Source: an uncultured Bacteroidales bacterium
GTDB lineage: Bacteria > Bacteroidota > Bacteroidia > Bacteroidales > UBA932
Direction: 5' to 3'
Length of the DNA stretch: 33,338 nt
Assembly (NCBI GenBank): GCA_905234775.1
Contig: CAJOJC010000013.1
Coordinates: 1 to 33,338 of the forward strand
Under the pieces are notes generated by a model, which saw only the letters and a program-made list of their open reading frames with translations, had not been told where the DNA came from and searched no databases. Positions within the stretch are counted from its first letter, which is position 1; every line of letters starts with the position of its first letter. The position numbers were made by a program, and so were the translations under genes. Shown piece after piece: positions 22,233 through 31,600 of this stretch.

Positions 22233-23480
22233 ATGAAGACCGTATTAGTCATCGGCGGCGGCGGCCGCGAACACGCTATCGTAGACGCGCTTAGCCGCAG
22301 CCCTCAGGTAGGAAAGATTTATTGCGCCCCCGGAAATGCCGGGATAGGCCTTCAGGCGGAGAATGTCCCGCTCAAAGACACCGACGTCGAGGCCCTCAAG
22401 GCTTTCGCGCTCGATCATGGCGTCGACCTTACCGTAGTCGGCCCTGAGGCTGCGCTCGCCGTAGGAATAGTCGACGCTTTCCGTGCCGCTGGCCTCAAGA
22501 TCTTCGGCCATACCCGGGCGGCTACCGCAATCGAGAGCTCCAAGGAGTTCGCGAAGATCCTGATGGAAAAATACGGCATCCCTACCGCATCATATCGCAG
22601 TTTCTCCGATTTCGACGAGGCTCTTTCTTATGTAAGCGCCCGTTCTTTCCCGGCCGTTCTCAAATACGACGGACTTGCAGCAGGGAAGGGGGTGGTTATA
22701 GCCGCCGACCTTGAAGAGGCCAGGAAAGCGCTCGCGGACATGCTCCTTGACCATGCTTTCGGCCAGGGCAAGGTCGTAGTCGAAGACTTCCTGACCGGAC
22801 CGGAGTTTTCGTTCCTCTGTTTTGTAGACGGCGAGCGGGTTTATCCTATGCCCCTGTCTCAGGACCACAAACGCGCCTACGACGGCGACGAAGGCCCCAA
22901 TACCGGTGGCATGGGCGCATATACCGGTCTCCCGTTCATTACCCCCGAGGACCGCGAGTTTGCGCTTAAGGAGATCATGCAGAAAGCGGCGTCGGCCATG
23001 TGTGCCGAGGGACTTCCGCTTTCGGGAGTGCTCTACGGAGGTCTTATGAAGACTCCTCAGGGCATCAAGGTGATAGAGTTCAACGCGCGTTTCGGTGATC
23101 CGGAGACAGAAGTTGTACTTCCGCTTCTGAAGAGCGATATCTACGACATATTTGAAGGCGTTGCTTCCGGGCGTCCGGTTAACGAGCCCGTCTGGTCAGA
23201 CGAGGTTACTCTGGGAGTAGTTCTTGCCTCAAAGGGATATCCGGGCTCTTATCAGAAAGGATTCGAGATAGAAGGCCTGGAAGAAGTAGACGCTCAGGTC
23301 TACCATATGGGGACTACCATCCACGACGGTCAGGTCCTGACAAACGGCGGCCGCGTTCTGATGGTCGTCAGCAGGGGAAAGGACCTTTCGCAGGCGCGCA
23401 CGTTCGTCTATGAGCAGGTCTCAAGAATCTCCTGCGGAAATCTCTTCTACAGAAAAGATATCGCCCATTGGGCTTTATAG
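22233..23480 (+). CDS. purD: Phosphoribosylamine-glycine ligase
   Basis: 415 residues of an ATP-grasp enzyme. It has KTVLVIGGGGREHAI at the start, VVGPEAALAVGIVDAF, AVLKYDGLAAGKGVVIAADL, DHKRAYDGDEGPNTGGMGAY and VIEFNARFGDPETEVVLPLL, all PurD signatures. It joins glycine to phosphoribosylamine, the product of PurF. Last pathway gene of the operon; only one base separates it from the following lipoprotein gene, which is probably co-transcribed. Confidence 0.96.
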   Translation: MKTVLVIGGGGREHAIVDALSRSPQVGKIYCAPGNAGIGLQAENVPLKDTDVEALKAFALDHGVDLTVVGPEAALAVGIVDAFRAAGLKIFGHTRAATAIESSKEFAKILMEKYGIPTASYRSFSDFDEALSYVSARSFPAVLKYDGLAAGKGVVIAADLEEARKALADMLLDHAFGQGKVVVEDFLTGPEFSFLCFVDGERVYPMPLSQDHKRAYDGDEGPNTGGMGAYTGLPFITPEDREFALKEIMQKAASAMCAEGLPLSGVLYGGLMKTPQGIKVIEFNARFGDPETEVVLPLLKSDIYDIFEGVASGRPVNEPVWSDEVTLGVVLASKGYPGSYQKGFEIEGLEEVDAQVYHMGTTIHDGQVLTNGGRVLMVVSRGKDLSQARTFVYEQVSRISCGNLFYRKDIAHWAL

Positions 23481-23481
23481 T

Positions 23482-24642
23482 ATGAAAAAACTGGCATTCA
23501 CAGCTCTTTTGCTTCTTGTACTTGCGGGTTGCGCCCGCAGTCCGAAGCAGGATTTTATAGTTCAGGTGTCGCTTGGCAGCTGGAATAAACCCGAATATAC
23601 GGCCGAACAGATAATCGGCAGGCTCGATACCGTTTCCCGCATTATTCCTGTTGGGAAGGTTATTATAGGGTGGAGTACGAATAACGATATTTATCGCGAA
23701 GTAGGGAAGTATCTGCATTCGAAGGGAATTGAGATGTTGCTGTGGCTGCCGGTATTCGCAGAGACGGAAGAAGTCTGCGAGAGTAGCCCTGCAGTTGATC
23801 TTTGGGGACAGATCCCAGCGAACTATGATCTTACGGAGGGAGAAGGTTTCCGCTTCAATTGCCCCTCCGATCCCCGGAATGCGGCAGCTGTTGTGGGAAT
23901 ATATGATAAGTACTTCTCAGACTGCGGTTTCGACGGAGTGTTTCTCGACAGGATACGTACTCAGTCGTTCGTCGGCGGCGTCGGCGGCGTGCTGGGGTGC
24001 GGCTGCCCGCTGTGCGAACGGGCGTTCGCCGCAGAGGGCGTCTCCCTTTCCGACGTGCGCGCCGCCCGGGCCGCCGCCGGCGATGCTTTCTTTTCAGTAG
24101 TGTCTTACAGCCCGGCCGAGGGGTTCAAATTTGAAGACCAAACCGCTTCAGACTACTTCAGAGTCAAGGGACATGTAGTCAGCTCGGGAGTTGCTGCTGT
24201 GGCTGACAGCCTTCGCGCGCGTGGCCTTTCGATAGGAATGGATCTGTACGCCCCGTTTATGTCTGTATTCGTGGGTCAGGATTACTCGATTCTTTCGCAG
24301 CACGCAGATTTCATCAAGCCTATGCTTTATAGGAAGACTACTGCCCCCGCCGGAATGGGCTTCGAGTATCAGCTGATGTTGGATGCTATCCCAGGAGCTA
24401 AGGGTTATCCCGCTTTCGAAATGTCCCTGGAGTTCTTGAACTCGCAGTTGGAAGCTATGGAGGGCTATCCTTGCCAGAAGTATCCTGGAATTGAGATTAA
24501 CTATCGCGAGAACGTGGCTCATACCTCTCCTGAGTATGTTCGTGAGTCGCTGGATGCTGTAGGAAAGCACGGTTTCGAAGGAGCTGTTCTCTCCTGGAAT
24601 ATAATGGAAGCTCCGAACGCCCATCTCGAGGCTTTGAAATAG
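23482..24642 (+). CDS. Lipoprotein with TIM-barrel, glycoside-hydrolase-like
   Basis: 386 residues from ATG at 23482, chosen for the lipobox start MKKLAFTALLLLVLAGC (Cys17). A reading from 23410 inside purD would bury it. The body has barrel-like repeats of strand plus helix: FIVQVSLGSWNKPEYTAEQI, KVIIGWSTNNDIY, GIEMLLWLPVFAE, CGFDGVFLDRIRTQSF, GLSIGMDLYAPFMS, ADFIKPMLYRK and GFEGAVLSWNIM. The patterns FDGVFLDRIR and LPVF with acidic residues at strand ends are those of glycoside-hydrolase-like proteins of unknown activity. A small CGCPLC motif lies in the middle. It is anchored outside the inner membrane. Its place behind purD may be only an accident of the operon. Confidence 0.65.
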   Translation: MKKLAFTALLLLVLAGCARSPKQDFIVQVSLGSWNKPEYTAEQIIGRLDTVSRIIPVGKVIIGWSTNNDIYREVGKYLHSKGIEMLLWLPVFAETEEVCESSPAVDLWGQIPANYDLTEGEGFRFNCPSDPRNAAAVVGIYDKYFSDCGFDGVFLDRIRTQSFVGGVGGVLGCGCPLCERAFAAEGVSLSDVRAARAAAGDAFFSVVSYSPAEGFKFEDQTASDYFRVKGHVVSSGVAAVADSLRARGLSIGMDLYAPFMSVFVGQDYSILSQHADFIKPMLYRKTTAPAGMGFEYQLMLDAIPGAKGYPAFEMSLEFLNSQLEAMEGYPCQKYPGIEINYRENVAHTSPEYVRESLDAVGKHGFEGAVLSWNIMEAPNAHLEALK

Positions 24643-24664
24643 TCGCTCTTTTTTCCTATTTTTG
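24633..24664 (+). promoter_or_regulatory. Promoter of the adenosine-deaminase family gene
   Basis: TTTG at 24633-24636, exactly 20 bases, then TATTTTTG at 24657-24664. A full match to the Bacteroidetes promoter consensus. It lies across the stop of the gene before and gives a start of transcription near 24671, 13 bases before ATG at 24684. The deaminase gene can thus be expressed apart from the purine operon. Confidence 0.8.
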
Positions 24665-24683
24665 TACGCATTACAAATCGATA

Positions 24684-25934
24684 ATGCGTATGTCCCAGGA
24701 ATTTGAAGCTCTCAAAGCTGCTTTTAAAGAGCAGTTCGGTACCCGTGTAGATTTTCTTAGAGACACTGAGGTTTATTCTTCGCCTCTCTTCAAGTTCCTG
24801 CGTTCTCTTCCGAAAGGAGCGGATCTCCACGCCCACGCAGACGCTATCCTTCCTATCTCCGAGCAGGTTAACTTCCTGAAGGACCACCCCGAACTGGTGA
24901 TTACTCCGGAGTGGCAGATACACTATAGCGGAGTGGGAGCTCCTTATGGCAGCCGTACGATGGAGGAATGTCTGGCAGAAGGGCTTACAGTAGAGGATTT
25001 CAAAAAGTATTGGACAGTTCTTGGCGCGGGAGACCAGCGTACCTGGGACTGGTTCGAGGGCATCTTTATCAAGTGTGGCTCTATCTGTACCTCGCCTTCG
25101 CTGGTTCAGGACTACTATACCCGCGTTCTTAAATACTATCACTCGATAGGAGTCGAACATCTCGAACTTCGTTGTCCTTTCTTCGGTACCCGCGAAGATG
25201 CTTTAGCGCGCGGCGAAGCCCTTCTGCGTGCGCTTCAGGCCGTAAGGGCGGAGGTTGATCCAGCCATAACGCTTCGCATCGTAGCCTGCGGCGGAAAAAA
25301 CGATGTATGGGACCCTCTGTTCGATACCTTGATGGAGAATGCTCTGTATGTTCGAGAAAAGGTAAAGGACGGAGACGAAAACTTTATCGTGGCTATAGAT
25401 ATAGTCAATGACGAGGATCGCAGTTACTCCCTGGCCCGTTATGAGGATAGGGTCCGTAAGATAATCGCAGAGAATCCCGGCCTTCATCTTACTCTCCACG
25501 CCGGCGAGAGTCTGAGCGGGGAGAACGGAGAAATAGCAATCGCTCTTCGCTGTGGAATCGAGCGCCTGGGACACGGATTCAACCTTTATCGTTACCCCGA
25601 GCTGGAAGAGGAAATACGCAGTAAGGGTATCTGTATGGAGATTTGTCCGGTCTCAAACGCAGCTCTCGGGTATTGCGCAGATTTCGCAAAACACCCGGCT
25701 TCAGACTACCGGAAGGCTGGAATACCTCTCGTAATCTGTTCCGACGATCCCGCTTATCAGGCTGAAGAACCCCTCACCGGCGATCTTCTGGCCGTTGCTG
25801 TAGGTTGGGATCTGTCTCTGGAAGATGTCAGGCAGCTCTGCCGCAACAGTATTGAATACTCCTTCCTTGAGCAGGCCTCTAAATCAAGACTGCTCGATTA
25901 CTGGGAGAAGGCCTGGGTTAAGGCTACATCTTAG
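24684..25934 (+). CDS. Adenosine deaminase family protein
   Basis: 416 residues, no signal peptide, so cytoplasmic. The amidohydrolase pattern is complete: KGADLHAHADA with zinc ligands His49 and His51, HLTLHAGES (His and catalytic Glu), RLGHGFNL (His) and VICSDDPAYQ (Asp pair). The region GDQRTWDWFEGIF before the barrel is like the ADGF/CECR1 branch of the family, which differs from E. coli Add. Adenosine to inosine is the likely reaction, but related substrates are possible. Start could also be the ATG two codons on (24690). It has its own promoter. Its stop overlaps that of the convergent regulator gene by 11 bases. With the 5'-nucleotidase it forms a salvage route near the purine operon. 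Confidence 0.87.
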   Translation: MRMSQEFEALKAAFKEQFGTRVDFLRDTEVYSSPLFKFLRSLPKGADLHAHADAILPISEQVNFLKDHPELVITPEWQIHYSGVGAPYGSRTMEECLAEGLTVEDFKKYWTVLGAGDQRTWDWFEGIFIKCGSICTSPSLVQDYYTRVLKYYHSIGVEHLELRCPFFGTREDALARGEALLRALQAVRAEVDPAITLRIVACGGKNDVWDPLFDTLMENALYVREKVKDGDENFIVAIDIVNDEDRSYSLARYEDRVRKIIAENPGLHLTLHAGESLSGENGEIAIALRCGIERLGHGFNLYRYPELEEEIRSKGICMEICPVSNAALGYCADFAKHPASDYRKAGIPLVICSDDPAYQAEEPLTGDLLAVAVGWDLSLEDVRQLCRNSIEYSFLEQASKSRLLDYWEKAWVKATS

Positions 25935-28515
25935 AGCGTAACTGGCGGAATCTCAGGGGAGTAACCCCGTCGTGGAGGCTCTTGAAACGGGTGCTGAAGT
26001 AGCGCGGGGTAGAGTATCCTGCTTTTTCAGATATCTCAAGAACCGAAAGGGAAGTACCGGTCAGCAATTCTTCTGCTTTTCTCATCCTCATCTCGTCAAT
26101 CACTTCCGCTACACCCTTGCCGTAGGATGTGCTCATCTTATAGTATAGAGTAGAGCGGCTCATAGCCATATGATCGGCTATGTCTGCAACACTCAGCTGG
26201 GAATCGGACAGGTGTTCTGCTATATAAGCCTCTACTTTGCCGGTGAAGATGCTGTCGCGCTCGCGGAGCTGGGCTTCGAGTTCGCGTATCCTGCGTCTAC
26301 TGACGCGTTCAATCAGGAATGCGACGGCGAGGAGACTAATGACTAGATAGATAATCAGGGCGGAATTGGACCTGTACCAGGGCTGCATAACTCTTATCTC
26401 CGACATCTTGCCAGGGGTACTCCAGGAGCCGTCCGATTTCAAATATGATACATTTAAAATGTATCGTCCGGGTTTCAAGGCCGGTAGAGAGAAGATATCC
26501 TCAAAGGTCTCGATAGTAAGAGAGGTGGTCCCTGAGAGGGCGTATCTGTACATAACCCTTTCAAAAGGATCGGCTCCAGATAGGTAGAATGAGAGAGTAA
26601 GGGAAGAGTAGTCGTGTGGGAGCCTAATAGAACTTTGTTCTTCGTCCCGAAGCTCCACCTGTTTCTCTTTATCCAGGCTGAAATAGCAGTCGGCGCCAAT
26701 TTCAAGAAGTCCCGCAGTACCTCCGAGGTAAACGGTACCGTCTGGAGTACGTGCGCTCGAGAGTATCTCGTTGGCAGGGACGCCGCGGTTCTCTCCAGTC
26801 ATCTCTATAAGGCCGTTTCTGCTAAGGAATAGAGTATTGTCTGCCGCTATCCAGAGGTTGTCCGCCCCGTTGGTCTCAAGTCTGCTGACCCTGGAGAACA
26901 AACTGGTCTTTACTTTCGTAACCTGTGAGGTTCGAGGATCGAAAGTAAACAGTCCGTAGTTTGTTCCGAACCATATAAGTCCTCCGTAGTAGACGGCAGT
27001 ATTTACATTTCCTGTTTCTACTCCCGAGTGGTAAATTATCCGTATGGCAGGATCATTCAGATCTATAGTATAAAGGCCTTCGGAAGAGTATGCGTAGGAT
27101 GTCCCGCTGCCGGCAGAACCAATTACAATAAGCTCGCTTCCGTAGCCATCGGTTTCGTTAGGAATAGCCTGGAAGCGCCACGTACGCTTATCAAAAAGGT
27201 AGGTGTTGACCGCGAGCAGAAGAATACGTCCGTCCGGCAGGGTATTGATGGTAGGGGAGTTACTGTTGAAACACTCTTCGGCATTAGTGCGCCTGTCTAC
27301 CAAGGTAAACGGGCGAAGACGCATCGTACTGCGATCCATCAGAAAGAAACCTCTGTTGTAGGTGGCCAGAATCAGGGTATTCTGGTCGAAATCCACTATA
27401 GAAGTCACCTTGAGGCCAGCCTGGCCGGGGGCGAATTCAAGACCGCGTGAAGGGCTATATCTGCAGACTCCGCTTCCATCCGTTCCGAGATAAACATTCC
27501 CGTCTGAGGAGGACAGGACGCTGATTATGACGTTCTCTGCATTGGGATCGACCTCAGTCAGAGAGAAGGTCTTGATAGGGGAGGGCTTGAGACCTACCAG
27601 CCCCGAGCGGACGCTGCCTATCCACATATTGTTGTGGGGGTCGCGATAGAGCGCTGTTACGGAAGGAGGAATGTGTCCCGACACCTCCTGAGGGCTGTCT
27701 CCGAGCTGGGAGATAGAGTGATTCTTAAGATCCATCAGCTGCACTCCTGAACCATCGAACCCCATCCACAGGACGCCGTCTGCAATAGTAAGCGCAAGGA
27801 GCGGTTCGTCCGGCATCCCATTGCCCTTAGGGATGCGGAAAAGAAGAGATTCCGAAGAAAGGTCGTAGGCTACAAGTCCATATCCGAGTATAGATATATA
27901 TAAGGTACTCCCGTCGAGGGCAGAGGCCATTATCAGGCTGCCCTCCAATTCGGGTATGAGCAGTTTCTTCCCGTCGTTGTTGCGTACTGGCCCCTCGCGT
28001 TTGTCGAGGGTATACAACTCTCCATTGTATGTAAAGAGAGTCTGATAGTCGGTATATACATCTGAATCACCTCCGGAGATGCTCCCGTCTGTGAAAGATA
28101 AGTACAGCGGCCCGAAGTGCCCTCCGAACCAGATCCCATTCTCATCCTCTAGAGCGCAGGTTGCCTGGCTTTCGCTTATCTTGACAAAGGAGTCTCTCGA
28201 GACATCGTACCGGAATAGCCCCTTGTCTGTAGATGTCCAGAGCTGTCCGCGGCTGTCAGTAAATAGAAAGTAAACATAGTTTCCCTCTATTCTTCCGGTT
28301 CCGTCGTCAAGGAAGGTGCGCAGTTCGCCGTTTCGGTACTCGTTAAGTCCGAAGCGCGTACCTATCCAGAGTCCTCCTCGTCCATCGTATACGACCGAGG
28401 TTACAGCAGACTGGGAAATACCGTTTTCCAGCCCAATATTCTTAGTATAATAGCCAGTAGCACCTAAAGTCCAAAATTGGAGGATGAGGATAAATAAAAT
28501 TGGAATCTTTTTCAC
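25924..28515 (-). CDS. One-piece HTCS-like regulator: Reg_prop beta-propeller, Y_Y_Y, membrane helix, AraC domain
   Basis: 863 residues. After a signal-anchor start, a periplasmic beta-propeller with Reg_prop repeats runs to about 600 (GLWIGTRFGLNEY, GQLWTSTDKGLFRY, NNMWIGSVRSGLVGL, GLIWFGTNYGLFTF). A Y_Y_Y domain follows (MYRYALSGT, PGRYILNVSYLKSDGSWSTP), then one membrane helix at about 718-735 (ALIIYLVISLLAVAFLI). Then comes a short charged linker and an AraC-type DNA-binding domain at about 762-863 (SVADIADHMAMSRSTLYYKM, VLEISEKAGYSTPRYFSTRF). Usual hybrid two-component regulators of this kind are near 1300 residues and carry HisKA, HATPase_c and a receiver between membrane and AraC; none is present. 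It is divergent from susC and probably controls the locus through direct coupling. Confidence 0.9.
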   Translation of the reverse strand: MKKIPILFILILQFWTLGATGYYTKNIGLENGISQSAVTSVVYDGRGGLWIGTRFGLNEYRNGELRTFLDDGTGRIEGNYVYFLFTDSRGQLWTSTDKGLFRYDVSRDSFVKISESQATCALEDENGIWFGGHFGPLYLSFTDGSISGGDSDVYTDYQTLFTYNGELYTLDKREGPVRNNDGKKLLIPELEGSLIMASALDGSTLYISILGYGLVAYDLSSESLLFRIPKGNGMPDEPLLALTIADGVLWMGFDGSGVQLMDLKNHSISQLGDSPQEVSGHIPPSVTALYRDPHNNMWIGSVRSGLVGLKPSPIKTFSLTEVDPNAENVIISVLSSSDGNVYLGTDGSGVCRYSPSRGLEFAPGQAGLKVTSIVDFDQNTLILATYNRGFFLMDRSTMRLRPFTLVDRRTNAEECFNSNSPTINTLPDGRILLLAVNTYLFDKRTWRFQAIPNETDGYGSELIVIGSAGSGTSYAYSSEGLYTIDLNDPAIRIIYHSGVETGNVNTAVYYGGLIWFGTNYGLFTFDPRTSQVTKVKTSLFSRVSRLETNGADNLWIAADNTLFLSRNGLIEMTGENRGVPANEILSSARTPDGTVYLGGTAGLLEIGADCYFSLDKEKQVELRDEEQSSIRLPHDYSSLTLSFYLSGADPFERVMYRYALSGTTSLTIETFEDIFSLPALKPGRYILNVSYLKSDGSWSTPGKMSEIRVMQPWYRSNSALIIYLVISLLAVAFLIERVSRRRIRELEAQLRERDSIFTGKVEAYIAEHLSDSQLSVADIADHMAMSRSTLYYKMSTSYGKGVAEVIDEMRMRKAEELLTGTSLSVLEISEKAGYSTPRYFSTRFKSLHDGVTPLRFRQLRSKM

Positions 28516-28535
28516 GGTATATAAATATCATTGGA

Positions 28536-28543
28536 CAAAATTA
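28536..28543 (-). promoter_or_regulatory. -7 box for the regulator gene
   Basis: Minus-strand TAATTTTG is a full match to TAnnTTTG and lies 20 bases before the regulator's ATG at 28515. The -33 element is weak. Confidence 0.5.
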
Positions 28544-28588
28544 GAATTTTTCTGGAAATAATCAGCATTAATTGGGAATAAGAATTTC

Positions 28589-28596
28589 CATATTTG
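28589..28596 (+). promoter_or_regulatory. -7-like box for susC
   Basis: CATATTTG fits TAnnTTTG but for the first base. No -33 TTTG at the right distance, as is usual for activator-dependent promoters. Upstream there are two stretches with ATTGG and AGAATTT (28530-28549 and 28571-28587) that could be regulator sites. Confidence 0.45.
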
Positions 28597-28640
28597 CATT
28601 AGCCAATTGAACTAATCATAACATCTAACGATAACCCAGT

Positions 28641-31600
28641 ATGAGAAATCTGTTTATCTGTCTCCTCTCAGCTGCCGCATTGCTACTAAGCGGTGTACAG
28701 CTTTCGGCGCAGACTAGAACAATTTCTGGAGTCGTTCTCGATGATGCCGGCGAACCGGTAATCGGAGCGGCCGTCATCGAGACTGGTACCAACAACGGAA
28801 CTATAACCGACTTCGAAGGTTATTTCGAACTCGAAGTAAAATCAGGTGCTTCCGTTACAGTCTCGGCGATCGGTTACTCCGATTATGTTTTTACCGCTAC
28901 TTCGAGCGCGCCCCTGCGTATTGTTCTTAAAGAAGACTCGCTGATGCTCCAGGAAACGGTAGTTACCGCTTTTGCTACTCAAAAGAAGGTAAACGTTACC
29001 GGAGCTATCACTACTGTCAAAGGTGATGACGTCCTGCTGGCCCCCGTAGCCAACGTCTCCTCCGCTCTTGTCGGTATTACTCCCGGTATAAGCGCTGTGA
29101 CGGTTTCCGGTGAGCCTGGTCAGGATGCCGCAGATATCGCGATCCGCGGTATCTCGTCCTATTCGGGTAATACCGCTCCGCTTATCGTCATAGACGGAAT
29201 CGAGCAGCCTGCTTCCCAGGCAATGAGTATCCTGAACGGGATAAGCGCCAACGATATCCTTGGAATAAGCGTTCTGAAGGATGCCTCCTCGACCGCAGTA
29301 TACGGTATCAGGGCTGCCAACGGCGTGATTATCGTCACTACCCGCCGCGGCCAGCAGGGCGCCCCGAAGGTCTCCTTCTCCGGAAACTTCGGCCTTACTG
29401 CCGCGACAAACGTCCAGAGGGGTCTTTCATCGTATGAGTACGCTCTTTTCCGTAACGAAGCGATTATGAACGAGGTCGCCGGCTACGGCAGTACTCCTCT
29501 TATGAATTACCTCTTTACGGACGATGATCTCTGGAAGTTCAAAAACAACCGAGATTTTACTCCCGCTGAGGTAGAGGCGATGAACTTGACGGCAGCTCAG
29601 AAGGAGCAGCTCCTCAAGAGCGAAGCCCTTTACTACGGTACTTCAGACGCCTACGCCGAGCTCTACAGCAGGATAGCCCCGCAGTGGTCCGCAAATGTAA
29701 GCGTCTCGGGCGGAGCAGACAGAGTGAAGTATTTCGTTTCGCTCAACTACTTCGACCAGCAGTCGATTATGCAGAACGCGAACTACTTCGGAGTAAACAC
29801 AGGCTCGCGCTACCAGCGCTATAACGTGCGCGCGAACATAGATGTAGATATCGCGAAGTACACGACCCTCTCGGTCAATACCAGCGGCCAGTTCGGAACT
29901 ACTACCGGCCCTGGAACCGGCTCGCTCTACAGCCGCTACAGCGGAATCATGCAGATTATCTACGAAGGCAACCCCTTCACGAACAGAAGCATGATAATCG
30001 ACGACAAACTGATAGTCGACTTCGATTATCCCCAGAATTCGGTCCAGGACGGCCTCCACAAACGTACGGACAATGAAATGACCGGCGGTTGGCTCCCGGC
30101 CCTGCTCAGCCGTTCGGAGGGAACTACAACCAATACCCGTGTTGATGTAACGATGCGTCTGAGACACGATTTCTCCTACCTCCTGAAGGGACTCGATCTC
30201 CAGACCAGCGTACGCTATCAGGAAAACTACAGCAAGGTAGCCATCCGCTCGTTCGCGATTCCTCAGTATACCGTAAGACGTTCGCTTACGAATCCGAACG
30301 AACTCGAGTTCTTCGGCGGAACGGTCGGAACGGACAGCTATGGTTCCGGATCCTGGGGTGGAATGCGCGACTTCTATGCAGACATCGTTCTCAACTATCA
30401 GGGCAACTTCGGCAAACACAACATAGGCGGACTCGTCCTCGGGCGCGCAACCAAATACACTATGCCCTGGGACAGTTTCAATACCCCCAGCGGCCTTATC
30501 GGAAGTTCGGCCCGTCTTACCTACGACTACGATACACGCTATATGCTGGAACTTAACTTCGCATATAATGGTACCGAGAACTTCGCGAAAGGACACCGCT
30601 TCGGTTTCTTCCCGGCGGCTTCCGCAGGTTACGTAATAACCAACGAGCCTTTCTTCCCAGAGAATGATATAGTTACCTTCCTGAAGGTCCGCGCGAGCTA
30701 CGGTCTTGTAGGAAACGACCAGATCGGCGGCAAGCGCTACCTCTATCTCCCGGGAACATACTCCATCAACATGGGCCCGGGTAGCTTTACGAGTTCCACG
30801 AGTTCCGGTTCGCTTCAGAGTAACTACTACCAGTTCGGAACTTCGACCGATTCCTACAATACCATTTACTACGGATCGGCAGAGGGAGCCCTTGGAAACG
30901 AAGACGTAACATGGGAGAAATCCTCTAAATTCAGCGCCGGCCTCGAACTGAAGATGCTCCGTAACAGGTTCTACCTTACAGCGGACTACTTCTCGGAGAA
31001 CAGGCGCGATATCCTTACCACCCTCGGAGTTATCCCCGTCACCTTCGGCGTCCCTTCATGGGATACAGCAGCGGTCAACGTGGGCCGGGTAACCAACCAC
31101 GGCTTCGAACTTGTCGCGGGCTGGGAAGACAGTATCGGAGAACTCCGCTATACGCTCGAAGGAAACCTCACATACGCGAAGAATACTATCGAGTATATGG
31201 CTGAAGCTCCGAATCCCTATCCGTGGATGAACCAGACGGGCCACAGTATCGGCCAGTACTACGGCTACAAGACGGATGGCTTCTACGACACGCTCGAGGA
31301 ACTCAACAACCGTCCTTTCTTCTCTCAATCAGCCAACGCCGTGACCCTTGGAGATATAAAATATGTAGACCTCAACGGAGACGGCCTCATCGATAGTAAA
31401 GACATGGCCCCCATCGGCTATCCCAACCGTCCGCTTATGAACTTCGGCGGAAAGATAGCCTTCAGCTGGAGAGGTTTCGACCTTAAGATGATCCTTTCCG
31501 GAACCGCGATGGGAACATACTATGTAGCCCGAATCACCAGCCCCTTCTTCAAGAGGGCCGGAAATGCCTTCCTCTGGCAATATGAAGGCCGCTGGACTCC

